From Dimorphilus gyrociliatus (taxonomy: Eukaryota; Annelida; Polychaeta; Dinophilidae), in NCBI GenBank assembly GCA_904063045.1, contig CAJFCJ010000007.1, positions 3,293,404 to 3,357,403 of the forward strand: 64,000 nucleotides of DNA. Direction: 5' to 3'. The first letter of the stretch is position 1. Every line of letters begins with the position of its first letter. Below are positions 36,218-49,446 of this stretch, one piece after another. The notes beneath the pieces were generated by a model. That model did no database searches and had not been told where the DNA came from. It saw only the letters and a program-made list of their open reading frames with translations. The position numbers and the translations under genes are program-made.

Positions 36218-37331
36218 TTAAGCTTTGGCAGGTTTTTTCGTCGCTGTTTTTCCATCGTCTTTCTCTTTTTTCTTCTCTTCCTCTTTATCCTTCTTTTCTT
36301 GCCTCGAGTCACTTCTTTCGGCTTCTTTATTGCTAATTTTATTATTTATAAGGTTATGTAAGGAAATGATGGCTCTTATCAAACCAGAAAGGTACAAAAC
36401 CAGCATTTGATCATTTGTTCGGACATGCATTGATTTGACAAAATTGGGAGCTACAACATCCGGAAGGAGATTAAAAGCGTCTTGCATCAGGTAAACAATT
36501 TGGTGATTTATAGGTAATTTTTCATCAGCTACCATTCTCATATATTTACAAATATCCTCTAATTGAGAGTGTAGACCTTTCAATCCTATTAATTGCGATG
36601 TAACCCTTTGGGACAGAGATCCAACAGTTGTATCCTTAATGTCTCTCAACAAGTGTTCTACGCCCACTTCTTCGGCTTCTTCAGCACCCATTTCGCTTGG
36701 TAGATGATCGAATGTTTTGGTGGTAGGTGTACCGTCGTCATGAACTTCTTCCACAGCAACATAGGCATCGGTTGGAAGACCTAAATCTTTAGGTTCGGCC
36801 TCAATAATCACAAGCACAGAATTTGGATTATATTTGCGGAATAATTCATTAATATCGATATCATTATTGTATAATTTGGGTCCAGTATGATACCATCCAA
36901 CTATCTTTTCCCGAGCTTAAAAAATAATATATATTTTATATTAGAGACATAAATATATGGTAAATATAGAATTTAAAATAATAACCATTGACTTTTTTGA
37001 ACATTCCATACATATTTTCCAAGTAATCGTGATCCAAAAACCATACTGATTTATCCTTGTCATCTTCATCGTAAGGCACTGAAATTAAAAACAAAAACGA
37101 TTCATCTCATTGAAAGCATAATATTTTTAGGACTTTACCTGCAAAACTGTTTGAAATATCCAGAGAAGTTCCTTTTTGAGAACCTAATAATACACCAACA
37201 ACTCGTCTGGAGTGGCCGATTTTGTGCATTCGATTAAAATGATCGACAACACTTAATAAAACCAACGGGTGCACGACGACCTTTTCGATCTTCGGTAGTA
37301 AAGGCTTAATAAGATCGTTTACCTCAGTCAT
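36218..37331 (-). CDS. psmd7: 26S proteasome lid subunit Rpn8 / PSMD7
   Basis: Three exons (37331-37139, 37078-36986, 36915-36218) give 327 residues, close to human PSMD7 (324). It is a structural MPN-domain subunit of the proteasome lid and partners the deubiquitinase Rpn11. The match is strong throughout: [107 protein letters not shown] and [21 protein letters not shown]. As in other Rpn8 proteins, the MPN metal-binding set (H-x-H ... D) is not complete, so it is catalytically silent. The tail is the expected Lys/Glu-rich segment. The second donor is GTTATT. Start codon 37331 places the family's first conserved block near residue 17. Confidence 0.96.
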
Positions 37332-37726
37332 TGCTCAGGATTTATAATATTTCTCAAACTATGATTACAGAAATGACTTGCACTAGCCGACAGGAAGTGG
37401 AAATAGTTTAAAAGTAGTTCGGTCAAAAAAAACTAGTCGAGTATTTCGCCTATTCTGAAAAATGTTATGGCGCTAAATTTTTTTTAAATGTTGTAAAAAT
37501 GCGAAATGCTTGGAAAATTTCCTTTTAAACTAGAACAATTTTCATTAATTGATTTATTAGAGATGGAAAATTTAGTAAAATTATGAATATAAAATTCCTA
37601 AGAAGGCGTAGTAATGTAGTGCCTGTCAACATATAAACAAACAACTTATTCTCACAATTTAACGTGTTTGAAAATCGATTTCAATCATTACTTATTGATA
37701 ATATAAAGCGTTCCAATCCCTCTGCA
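37332..37726. promoter_or_regulatory. Divergent promoter region, PSMD7 and coiled-coil gene
   Basis: 395 bp between the PSMD7 start (-) and the first ATG of the coiled-coil gene (+). The coiled-coil frame is open back to a GTG at 37664 without an earlier ATG, so 37727 was chosen as the start. No recognisable core motif was identified. Confidence 0.5.
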
Positions 37727-39124
37727 ATGCAGAACTGTTACAGAAGTCAGTCAAAGAATACCGAAGGTATGCAAAAGGATCAGGATGATCGGCTTACAAA
37801 AAAGCACATTCAAACTCTGTCATTCGTTCAAGAAGTTGTCAACGAGAACAAAGCGTTGAAAGATAAGATTAAAGAACTAGAAGTAAATAAATTAATTTTC
37901 TTATATTAATTTGCATATAAAACCAATTATGTAATCAAATAAGGATGAATTAGCAAAGTGCAGCCGTCTCCACGAGGTGGCGAACGAGGCGCAAGATAGA
38001 ATACAGAAAATTCAAGCGGATTCTTTAAAACGTATTGATCAAATTACGGCAGACTTAACGGAGAAACATGCCAATGAGGTAATTTAATGATGAGCACCGG
38101 AATTGAATAATTTAATTGTAATCTACTGCAATTCATAAGTATAACGCCCCCTTAAATATTTAATAGATCTTAAGAAAAGTTCAGGAAAAACTCAATGCAG
38201 AAAAAGAATGGTGTGAGAAAGAGGAGAAAGTAGGTAAACAAAAAAAGCTTATTTAATAAAAATCGTTAAAATTCTCTAATTGTTTTTGTTATTCTTCTTC
38301 TTCCTCTGTCCTCGCTGCCTTTCATTTTTATCCTTTTCTCCTTTTATTACTTCCCACCTTCGATCTCTCTCTACGAATATTCACCTCTTGCGTCTGTTGT
38401 TAATAAACAGTTCACTTCAACTGTTGAGAGTTTAAGAGTGGAGAATACGAAGTTAAAAGGTTTATTGGAAACGTTAAGAGACGGATTTGAAGATTTAGAG
38501 GGAACAAAGAATAAACTGGGTAATGTACTTGATGAGCTTTGTGTAGTTAAGGAAGAAAATGATAACCTAAAAGAGGAATGTGCGAATCAACGAGCCGAAT
38601 TGAGTAGGCTTGCTAAAGTGGAAATAGCCAACAAGAACTTAGCGGACGAAGTTAGAGCAGTTAACGCTAAACGCAAAGAATTGGAGTTTGAATTAAGCAG
38701 AACACGTAATGAGCTAAGTGGAATGTGTAATGAGGACGTTTTCGCGAGTTTAAAAGCAAAAATTACTAAGCTATTACGAGAAAAGGACGAAGCGAATGAA
38801 CGGGAAGCGAATCAGGAGATAACGATTAATGATTTGAAATCAGAATTGGCTCTGACTAGGCGAGCTTATAGCGATTCGGAAAGGCAAAGAACGGAACTAG
38901 AGGAAGAAATAAAGAAAATGCGACTAAATATGGAACAGCATCGAAAGTCAATTCCTATTTCCGGTACAGAATCGTTTAAAGATTACGTTCTGCTTAAAAG
39001 AGACTTTTCTGCATTGAAAAAGCTAAACGAAGAATTAACATTAAAGTTGAATTTGAAACAAACTGCTTTACCTAAACTTAAGCCGGAAAGTATGGCTAAA
39101 GGCAATCACAAAGGTAAACGTTAA
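37727..39124 (+). CDS. Coiled-coil protein, unrecognised
   Basis: Four exons (37727-37882, 37944-38078, 38167-38229, 38411-39124), all in phase 0, give 355 residues. Almost the whole chain is heptad-rich, charged alpha-helix (for example QEVVNENKALKDKIKELE, LRVENTKLKGLLETLRDGF, ALKKLNEELTLKLNLKQ), so it is predicted to be a long coiled coil. A conserved-looking C-terminal segment (SFKDYVLLKRDFSALKKLNEEL) precedes a basic tail (KGNHKGKR). Structural, centrosomal or ciliary roles are possible for such proteins but nothing here decides. The intron before the last exon (181 bp) is pyrimidine-rich. The stop lies only 67 bp from the stop of the convergent rapsyn-like gene. Confidence 0.8.
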
Positions 39125-39172
39125 ACATAGTGTCACTTAATGTCCAATAGAGAAATGTCATTTCTTTCAATC

Positions 39173-39178
39173 TTTATT
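39173..39178 (-). terminator. Poly(A) signal of the rapsyn-like gene
   Basis: TTTATT on + (AATAAA on -) 14 bases past the stop. It sits in the 67-bp gap between convergent stops, so the two genes' 3' UTRs probably overlap. Confidence 0.55.
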
Positions 39179-39191
39179 TACGAATAACAAG

Positions 39192-41741
39192 TTATTTTCT
39201 ATTATTGGCTGTCGTTTGTTGCTTTTCTTGATTGCATTTCTTACATCTTGGGTTTAAGGGGGCGGAATATGTTCGTTTATCGAATAATCGTAATTTTGGG
39301 AGATGTATACTACATCTGGAATGTGCTAAATGGCAACAAAGTAAAATATCAACGGAAGTCGGTTTTTCAACACTTAGTAACTCTCGACAAACGGAGCATT
39401 GCAAATTAGTGTCCTGGAGGGGTGAAAGAAGATAAAAAGAAACGGAAAAGAGATAGTACTTTAGAATATTATTATTCTCATTTTACTTGAAGTATGTCCT
39501 GGGCGGCTATAGAGCAGAGGTGAGCTGCAGGCCAGTCCGATAAATATCTGTACAACTTCTCCAAGTAGACATTGCACCTCAACTTTGTCATCTGTTGAAA
39601 CAAAGAGGAGACAAGAAGAAAAAAAGGTATGGTATGGGAATAGACAATTTTAAAGAGAAAAGTAAAAGACTCGTATAAAAAATGGGAGATGGATGCGGAA
39701 GAAATGAGAAAAAAAGAGAGAAGTTGTCCTGAAGTACCACTGACCCTGGACGACCCTAATAGATAATTACCTTATCGTCACTCTGTTCAGCTTTGGACAA
39801 AATAATTTTGTTCAATTCTAGAGCCTGTCACGGTTTTAAATTGGTAAATTGATTAGGTTAAGACACTCCTTATAAATACGACCTTGCATTCGCAAATGCA
39901 GCCGTTGCGTCGCATTGCCATTAAAGTTGCAGTCTTACCCAATAAAATCTTTATCTCCAAACGGTGCAGTAGTTGCTGGGGACGTTTTTGAAAATCTTGC
40001 GGAAGATTAGATGCCAGTTTACGTTTAGCGTGTTCGTAGTTCTCTAAAGCTTCCTTTTAAGATAATAGAAATATGAGAAAGATAAACGTTTACGGAATAG
40101 AGATTCGACGCCGTCCTGAATACGATTAACGTAGACTAAATCAACAATAGACGCTTTGAATGACGTTTTTTTTTAGTTTATACTATTAATAAAAACATGG
40201 GAATCTCACATGATAATCCCCGCGACGTCTATTCGCCTCTCCTAAACATGTTAGGCATCGAGCCTCCAACTGAACATCACCTTCAAGCATCGAGGCACGT
40301 AACGCGTCCTGTTTGTAAAAGAAAGGAAAAGCTTTTTAGCTTGCTTCAATCGAAAATCGCTCTTATTGTTTGTCTACCGACCGACTTTGCCAAACGAAAG
40401 CCAACTACACATATACTGTGCACGGATTATATATGTATAAAATATATATACCGTACTGTATATATCTATATATACATATATAATAGTTTATATACTCTAT
40501 ATTCAATATACATTATGTGTACAATTTGCTCTATAGAGAAATAAAGTGCTATTATCTCTTTCCTTTTACTTCAAAATAAGGTCACAATGGTTTGATTAAT
40601 CGTTAATTATCCTTGCACAAGCAAGGACTTATGACTAGAACAAAACATTTGTCTAAAGAGAATGATATGCAAAGTTGGGTTGTAATTCTAATGAAACGAT
40701 GTAATATTCATAAAGCTCCGCTCAAGCGGCTTTAAAGTGTTAAATTCTACGCGTTGTCACGTAGTTTAGACGTCAGCTAACAATGGTATAGACGCCTTCG
40801 GCCCTTTCTGATATTAGCTTTGTGTAAGACAAGACGATTGCCTTCAGCCTATTGGGAAACGTATTGTGTAAATGTATAGGTTACTTAAGTAGCCTTTACT
40901 CGAGCGACCGATGAAAATGATTGAAAAGGATAAATCTTCAATTTTCTCCCCCTTTGCCACCCCTTTGCGCTCTCTCTCTCTATCTCGTTTAATTACTTAC
41001 CTTAGCAATCGATGTAGCCTCGTCCAATCTCTCAAATTTGCAGTTTACTTCTGCTAATCTAATCTCGGATTCTCTTTGATATTTGCTAGAAGTTACATCA
41101 AAACTTTCCGATAATCCCTTGGCACATTCATAGTGTTCTTCGGCTTTTTCATAATCTCTCAGTTCTATCAAAAGATCACCCAAGATTATATGAATTTGTA
41201 GTTCAATTTCCTGTTTATTCCTTATAATTCTTGCTTCATATAAATGACGAATACAAGCATCAAATTCTCCCAAAGCTAATAATGAACGTGCTGCAAATAA
41301 ATGACAATCGACGGTTAATCTAGTGTCTTTAGGCGCATCTCGCTCCAATAAGGTTTCAACTCTTCGAACACACCAACGATTCTCGCCGAGGTAATAGCGA
41401 GCAACAGCTAAATTAAAATTGGCATAAGCGTCTTTAACCGCGCAATCTAGCATTTCAGCAATATTCCTTTGCTGTTGGGCGTATTCCAGCATTTGAAATG
41501 GATGGTTGAGTTGTGCGCTGGCTGAAATTAAATATGCTAGAGCAGAAAATTTATCCGAAGCCCTTCTAACTTGATTCAAAGCTACTTTCCATTTTTCAAT
41601 AGCTTCAATTCGCTTATTCCTCGAGTACAAACGGGCTCCTCTGTCCAGATTGTACCTTGCCATTTGCTGCCCCATCTTCACCGTCACTTTTACCGCTTGC
41701 AAGGTCGGCTTTATTTTCCGTCCACTAGATGTCTCCTTCAT
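39192..41741 (-). CDS. rapsn-like: Rapsyn-like TPR / RING-H2 protein
   Basis: Rapsyn anchors and clusters nicotinic receptors at the synapse. Six exons (41741-41001, 40308-40210, 40053-39939, 39817-39771, 39591-39487, 39413-39192) join in frame. From the inner ATG at 41675 the product is 420 residues; human rapsyn has 412. It starts MGQQ, as human rapsyn starts MGQ, with Gly2 available for N-myristoylation. TPR helices follow (ARYNLDRGARLYSRNKRIEAIEKWKVAL, LGDLLIELRDYEKAEEHY, LEARCLTCLGEANRRRGDYHEALENYEHAK). The exon 2 to 3 join aligns well with rapsyn's ALCLLCFADIHRSRGD segment. The C-terminus is a RING-H2 finger, CSVC ... CCHLAHSRC ... CKKC, in the same place as in rapsyn. An upstream in-frame ATG at 41741 would add 22 residues and hide Gly2, but its context is poor (pyrimidine at -3). 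Confidence 0.85.
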
Positions 41742-43211
41742 AGACTCTCAAACGATTTATAAAATCAACAGATGTCTCTAGTTGGGAATCATTTGTACAT
41801 ATCTAACTAAATTTACAATATATTCATCCGTATCTATAGATATATTTAGAGAACAATCAAATGAATAAATCCGCTATATAAGCTTTATATAAGATGGTTG
41901 TATATACACAATATGCATCCTGTATGTAGGCTGTACAATCACCTCATGTTAGGTAACATAAGGCGGCAAAGGTTTTATCAATCGCTAAGAAAAGCTATTG
42001 ACATTTATGTAACGTTAAATATAAATATGTACACATATACATATTATAACCAGCTATTATGGTACTCAGTAATGATGCTGAGACAGAGAATTTAGAAGAT
42101 CCGATAAATTTAACCTTCTCTGACAAGGAAACCGTTGATGTTATGTCTATAAACTTGAGTGACTGTGGACGATAACTTCCTATTCTACAGACATATACTA
42201 ATTAATAATTAATAGAAATAGAAATTCTATAGAAATTTCTAGAGATTTATAATTTTCACTGCGCCATTTTATTATTATAAACAAAAAATTGCTCTAATGA
42301 ATTAATAATATAAAGTACTTCTTTCTTATAATATCATAATATTAAAATATCAATTGTAAACTGTAGTTCTTTATGCTCCTATCTAGTTTGTCCATTTGCT
42401 TCTACTATATATATATATATTTAAATAAATACATTAAGTGCATGTTTCTATGTCTTTGAGCAGAAGGTTGGGAAAAAAAATTGCTCTAGCGTGTTGTGAT
42501 GTAATCAATTGGCAATTTGTGGCTATGCGCCAAAATATTAAAGGAGACAGTCGAATTTATAGCGCACTTTGCTGTCCATCGCACCATTTTACCACAAGAA
42601 AAAGAGAAAGAGAAAAAAGAAACGAATAGAGAGGGAAAGATAGAAAAGAAAAGGAGACAGTGAGGTAAAGGAGAGACAGAGAGAAACTATTTTAATGTGA
42701 ACAAGAAAAAGAAAGAAAACCATGAAAAGAACTAAAGAATAACGTATAAAAAAAGGGAGAAAATAGAGCGCGCCAAACTTAGTCGGGGCGTCTAATTAAA
42801 CCGACACAATTCGCTATGAAAAATAGGCTGGCGATAATTTATATCGACAACTCTTGCATAAAGCTCGCAATGAATAGACGTTCGCATTGCTTGACCGGAC
42901 CGTTTGTCGTTTATTCAATAGCTAATTCTCAAACCGTTTCGTCCCTTCAAACGAATTTAACCAAACATCCTTATTGCCTTTCTTCCTCCTCTTTGCTACC
43001 ATTCGTTCATCTTTCTATACCCTTTCCCATCTACAGTTATTAATAATACGCATATCTACGTTCTAATGAAGTTACTGATTTATTTACAGAGCGGCGTCAC
43101 GTCCTAAAGCCGACGCTTGATGGAATCCTATACGGCTCATTGTTGTTGTTAACGAAGGAAAGTAGCGCCGAACGATTTTCGCCAGGGAAAGGTCAAGCAT
43201 TGATTAGCGAG

Positions 43212-43219
43212 TGACGTCA
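43212..43219. promoter_or_regulatory. Perfect CRE palindrome TGACGTCA
   Basis: Exact CREB/ATF consensus inside an island, flanked by GATTAG and GCGAG. Function is not shown. Confidence 0.35.
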
Positions 43220-43669
43220 CAGGATAAAGTTGCGTAAAATCATCATATGCAATTTTTTTCCCCATCTCCTTTCTATTCTAGTCTCTTTCATAGGTTTTTT
43301 ACATAAAAAAAATTTTAATCAGTTTTTTATGCTAATTACAATTAGTCCCAAAGCATTAGAAGTCAACTCGTTTTCCCCAGCCAGTGGCTCCATCTACCGA
43401 CCGGTCAAGTGGCGTTCTTACGGTGTATAGCACGCTCATACCACGCCCCTTATATAAACGTAATTAGTAATTAGAAGTTGAGGCGTGCCAGAAAAATTGA
43501 CGAACACGTGCGTGACTTCATCGACGTTTATAGACGTCTATGCGAGCTACTCGCCTCTTCTTTCCATTTAGTCGCGACATTTGCAGATTTTTTTGCAGTC
43601 GACCGCCTTATTAATTATACCCCGTATTTGCGCTAACGAATTCTATGTATATATTTAATTTCATCGAAG

Positions 43670-43671
<2 letters not shown>

Positions 43672-43701
<30 letters not shown>
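43672..43701. repeat. (TA)n microsatellite
   Basis: Pure TA run of about 30 bases. Confidence 0.9.
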
Positions 43702-43705
<4 letters not shown>

Positions 43706-44474
43706 TATATCGGCATCTACGTATATAAATAGACACTTAAACTTATTTAAAAGATCGATGAAAATTATAAATGTTCCTTAAAGAAGCATTGTAGAAAAAT
43801 TTGGAAACTGTAGATGCTAAATATATAGAGATGAGCGTACTTTTATAAACAATACTCAATATATTCCATTATATACGAATACTTCGACTTGCTAATATGC
43901 TATCTATACCCTATATATTCAGTTAAATATACTAACAATTTAGTATATGGTACAGTGTACTCTATTGCTTCTATTGGTTTATATATGTATATGTATATAT
44001 TTATACATGCTTTTGTTTATATACTAAAACGGACCAGATTCATACAAATATGCATATTACAGTATAATATGTATACTACAAAAATACATTCCATGTAATC
44101 TACTCCTATGACTGGTTCACCATACATTATGTAACAATACTTGTATGTACAAAGTGTATAACAATGAATTCTTAGATGTCTGTGCTGACCAGTTTACACA
44201 TCTATTCGTTTATATGTATAATTTTTTTCCCGGTAGCTAGCGACGCCTATACCCAAATCGTTTCTGCTTGATTTCTACCGTTTTACGCTTGTCCAAGTTC
44301 TAGGGAGTTATTTGTTTGAACGTAATTGATGATGAGAAAGTGGCGTCTATTTACCGTTACATCGGGTACTATTGTTAGTGTCGAGCATAGAAAAAACGAG
44401 AAAAAGAATAGGGTTAACAAAATGAAATTACAAAGATGTAAACGTTTGTGCTAATACTATAGTAGAGGGAGAAA

Positions 44475-44492
44475 GAGAGAGAGAGAGAGAGA
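44475..44492. repeat. (GA)n microsatellite
   Basis: GA run leading into a purine-rich stretch that ends in a GATA array. Confidence 0.9.
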
Positions 44493-44528
44493 GGGAACGA
44501 GGAAAGGAGAGAAGATAGAAAGAAAACT

Positions 44529-44582
44529 AGATAGATAGATAGATAGATAGATGGATGGGTAGATAAATAGATAGATAGATAG
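44529..44582. repeat. (GATA)n array with interruptions
   Basis: About six GATA units, a short degenerate spacer, then about four more. Confidence 0.9.
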
Positions 44583-45875
44583 AAGAAATGACGATGTAAT
44601 ACACGCACACAGGTTTGTTAACTACGCAGAAAAGTTTGTGCATTAGCAGGCCTAATAAAAATTATAGAGGGAGAGAGGAATTGAGTAAGAGAGAAAATGT
44701 GTATACCAACGTGTTTGATGCGTAAGGGGAAGAAAAGAAATGATTAGGTTTGTGTCTGTATGTGGTAGAAGAAAGATGAGCGTAAAGAGAAAGGAAGACA
44801 GAGTGAAAGAGAAAAGTAGAGAAATAGGGGGAAAAAATAGAGAAAAGAAAGAGAGAAACAGAAAAAGAATGAAAGGAAAGAAGAAAAGAGTGAATTTTAA
44901 AGAGAAAAGAGGAAGGGGTGGAAAGGAAAAGGCTAGTATTTAAAGCTAGAACGATAGATCGATGATGTCGTAATGGGCAGCTATAGATGGATTTTTGGGA
45001 TCAAGAGTTGCTTATAGTAAAAGGCTCCTCTAAGGGATTTCTTTAGCGCCGTGTCCGATGCGTCGTGCATAAATTTGTTTTTGATTAAGCTCCGATATTT
45101 CATTGTACTGCATAGAAAGCGTAGAGAGGCAGAGAGTAGGCGCTCTTTAGAAAATAATGGCTTCTGTAATAGTTTAGCATAAGAGATAGATGCGCTTGGC
45201 ATATATCTGTCTGGAACAGGCTCCCGTCTTAATTGGCCCGAATTGAAGTTTGCTGCATAAATCTATATAAATCTTTATATATATCTCTTCATGTATATAT
45301 ACGTTTATTTATATATTACCATTATACGGGTATATGAACAATACAGATGTAAATAGAAATGCGAATAGTGTACCTATATAGACGGATGATTTAGATAATA
45401 ATAATAATAATAAAAAAACTTATTTAATTTATACAGGACGCATTGAATATTATAGAGTGGAAGAAAATTCGCTTATATAGACCTCTTCCACTCTGGCAAA
45501 CTCGGCTTTTGACGTTGTCGAAAGTCGACAGAGTGACGAAGCGCATTTATAGCGAACGCCTAGCCTAATTAGCGCATAGCCAAATTCTCGCAAAAATTAC
45601 GCGGCATTCGCAGCGACGTCGGCGTCGATTAGGCGATTATTAAGCGGCGTCCATTTTCGCTAATATTCTGCCCCTGCCTTTCGAGCGCGGACGCGTTCAG
45701 GTCATCACTATGGTAACGATCGTTCTCCAGCGGCTTTTTCTTACTGCCGCTTGCGCAACACTGCAAAGACTCTGCAACGCGTGCCGATAGTCGGCTGCAA
45801 TTATGTTGAATAGGGCGGCGATGAGCGGTAAACAATGCTGGTGAAATGCGAGTAATGCGATTATATGTAGAATAA

Positions 45876-45980
45876 AAATATATATATATCTGTAAATATA
45901 TATATATATATATATATGTTTATATATAAATATATATATATATATACATGTATATTTATATACATATATATATATATAGT
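45876..45980. repeat. Compound (TA)n region
   Basis: Several TA runs broken by TGTTTA, CATG and similar short insertions. Confidence 0.85.
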
Positions 45981-47417
45981 ACATTTATATACATACTAAA
46001 AATCACCTCAATGATATAACAGTACTTTATATATACATACAGAGTTTATATATTTACAGTTTATATATGTATATATGCATGAGTTTGTATGATTTAACTT
46101 GTTCATATAGTAACCCTGGATAAGACAGGATAACGTCTTAAATGAATATAGGGTAGAATAGATTATGGAAATAAAGAAGAGGACAAGGAATAGAGGGTGG
46201 GATAGAAAATCCCTTATCATTTATCCCGTCTTAATACTGACTGTACCTAATACTCAAAAGATATGTGTAGATTCTTGTATGTGTTTTATCAGTAAATCTT
46301 TCCTTTCATAGATATTCTTACGTAATATATAAATATATAAGTGTATATTATAAATACAAGACATTACTAACGTATACGTAACGCCCCTGATGCTAAATAA
46401 TTAATTTGCGCTTGCGTCTTGCAGTAGCGAACCGCCTGTCAGACGCTAATGAGAATGAATGCATTTCGCGCAACCCGTGTCTAATTGTTGCGTATATGTA
46501 GGCCTGTAGCGAAGAAACTTGGGTGGCTTTGATGTGCGCAATTAGTCTGTCATCGGCCTTTCTACGCTTAATGGCCGTTAATTGACTAGAGGCGTCAATA
46601 GACGGCAGATTGTTGCTTGATTGCGGAGCGCAGATGAAAAATGGACGAAATTAGAGAAATAAGCTTTTTGCAGATCACGCCCGTATGCCCAATGGTAATG
46701 ACAGATTGTGAGCACGTGCTGTAGAACCTTTTTCCTTTTGAACGACATCCAAATTCACAAGGTGGCGTTACCTTCTTTTTCTGTTTTTGTTTTTACCTGC
46801 ATCTCTTCCGTTTAACTCTTGAACTGCTGCTATACGTAACAAACGAAGGGAAGACTAGAGTGTACTGTAATAAGAGAAAAGGCAATTAAGAGAATGGCAA
46901 TCTGCTAATGAAACAACCTTTTTCCTACAAATAATTTATTCATTATTTTCAATCAGCCATTAATTTACTCGGCTTTCGCTAAGTCTAAATAGAAATGTGT
47001 GAAAAAAAGGCAAAAGTTTCGTATTTGATGATATATAATTAGTATATGCAAATAATCATTAGTGGATCACGTACGGTGTCATTTTTTCATTCATTTCCTT
47101 CTCTCTTAGCGCACGTGATTGCACATATACGAGCTGTATATATAAAATGCGTGTCCACTTATATTATCACGTTCCCTATTGAATATTCATTAAGTGTTTA
47201 ATAAGTCCGCTTATCTATAAAAACGGTAGACAACTCACATCTTCGTTTTTCAACTTTTAGTTACCAGTTTATTCAAACTTTTTCTCCCGCGCAGTAGATG
47301 TTTTTTGTTATTTGTTTTTCATTTGGTTAGCTTAGTTAAGTGTTTTTTTCTTTCTACTTTCTTTTAGTATTAATTATAAGAGATAATATAGTTATATAAT
47401 AATATAAAAACTACTAT

Positions 47418-47488
47418 ATGTATATATATATATATATATACTGTTTATATATATATATATATATTTATTTACATATTTATATAAATAC

Positions 47489-47523
<35 letters not shown>
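47418..47523. repeat. (TA)n followed by (ATAG)n array
   Basis: TA runs at about 47419-47465, then about nine ATAG units at 47488-47523. Confidence 0.9.
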
Positions 47524-47524
<1 letters not shown>

Positions 47525-49398
47525 GGTTAGATAGAAGTTTATGTATATAGACTGTATATACATTTATATATATATATATATATATATTATATATTAATAA
47601 GTGTCTATATGTACTTAAAAATGTATTAAATACAAGTTAGAGGGCTTATGTGTGTATCTCATAAGGTTTATATCTATATATGTAAATATTTATATATATA
47701 AGCATGGAGAGACGAGGGCGGAATGATCACGTCTAGGACTGATAATTAGACTTTTTATTATAAACACGTATCTAGTATTTCTCTTTCATGTTGTAAATCC
47801 ACCATTACTTGATTAACAGTGAGAAATGACTGCGTCACCTTTCCGTCTTTTTTCCCCCGACTCGTCTCGGTTACGTTTTTGTTCGTTCTTCTATATTAAT
47901 ATGGGATAACGAATTATTTTTTTTTTTACAATAACAAGCAAATAATAGTATATTTCTTTTTTTAAAATAATGGTACATATGTAAAAAATTATATATGTAT
48001 ATATATATATATATATGTAGAGAGAGAGAGAGACACACACACAGACAGAGGGAGAGAGAGAGAGGAACATTACAGAGGGGAAACTTGTATCACTTAATAT
48101 ATATATATATATATATTGTTATATATGTATATTTATAAATATGGAGTAATTTTAGATCTGTTACACAATTTGGGGAGAAGGGATAGAAAAAAAATAAAAA
48201 GTGGGAGGAAAGGAAATTAAATGAATTTTGAAACTTGGATGAAATTTAATAATAAAATAAGATACACGCACTTAAAATAAAATAAAAAAACTTGTTCTTA
48301 TTATAATAAGAAGAATAAGTTATTTATTTATTAATTACACTTAACGGAATCATCAATATAGTTGTAATTTATATAACTATATATATATACATTGTATTAA
48401 TGCATTTATTCATGTATTACTTTATTCATTAGTACATGGATTTTCTCACACATTCAATCAGTTTAAATATTATTAAGAACAGACTAGTTTATCGGGATTA
48501 TTTGTATATGATATAGGGAAAAAATGGCGGAAGAATTTTATTATTGCTCCGCCGATCATTTCATTCCGACCCACCATCATATTCGAGAGCCGCATACAAA
48601 TCGCGCGCAACTCTACTCTAATTACCAAAACTCGTCCATATCGATTGCCCTTCTGGCGGCTCGTCGCAGTTTTTTTTTTATACTACAGATATTCCTTTAT
48701 TTATTTATTTATTTATTTACTCTATCTTCTCACTCACTCCGTCTTTCTCTCTTTCTCTCTTTCTCTTTTTCATTCTGTCGTCTTTCCCTCATCCTGTCTT
48801 ACTCCTTCCCTGTTACTTTTCCTTTTTCAATTTATTCTTTATCTTGTCATTTTCCCTAATTTCGCTTGTTTAGTATTTATCATGGATGCGTTTTATTTTT
48901 TTTTTGTTCTTGGCTATTAATTTGCACTTCAATTGTTTACTATATATGTATACATTTATATATATATATATATTCTATATTCTATTGTTGTCTTTTTAAT
49001 TGCAAACGTTTCTACTCAGCTTACATTATTTTAATTTCTTATTATCATTTTTCTTGTTATTAATAGTTATTAGTTTTCTAGTTTCGCTTATACATAATTA
49101 TCTCTAGAGGTTACGCGGAGGTGCGAAAGGCGACGAAAACGAGATTGTTATACTTCAAAGACTTTTCTAATCAAGACGGCACGCGTTCCCTTAATTCTCG
49201 TTTATGAAAGGGGAAAAGATTGAGGGACTGTGTTATGACTGAGTGTATTTTCTTCTCCTACCATCGAATGTTTTACGTTTAGAAATGTAATAATGACCTA
49301 TTTACATCAAAATAAACTAAATGTAAAAAGATTTGCATATACAAAATATATGTCAAGATATAAGAATGTACATTGTCTAATTTGCATATTTTAAAAGA

Positions 49399-49407
<9 letters not shown>

Positions 49408-49443
<36 letters not shown>
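49408..49443. repeat. (AT)n microsatellite
   Basis: Pure dinucleotide run of about 36 bases. Confidence 0.95.

Positions 49444-49446
<3 letters not shown>

Noticed and set aside
48524-48859. ATG in a good context opening a 48-codon non-repetitive stretch (MAEEFYYCSADHF)
   Set aside because: It runs into poly-T/CT microsatellite translation with no clear donor at the change; possible but unsupported first exon.
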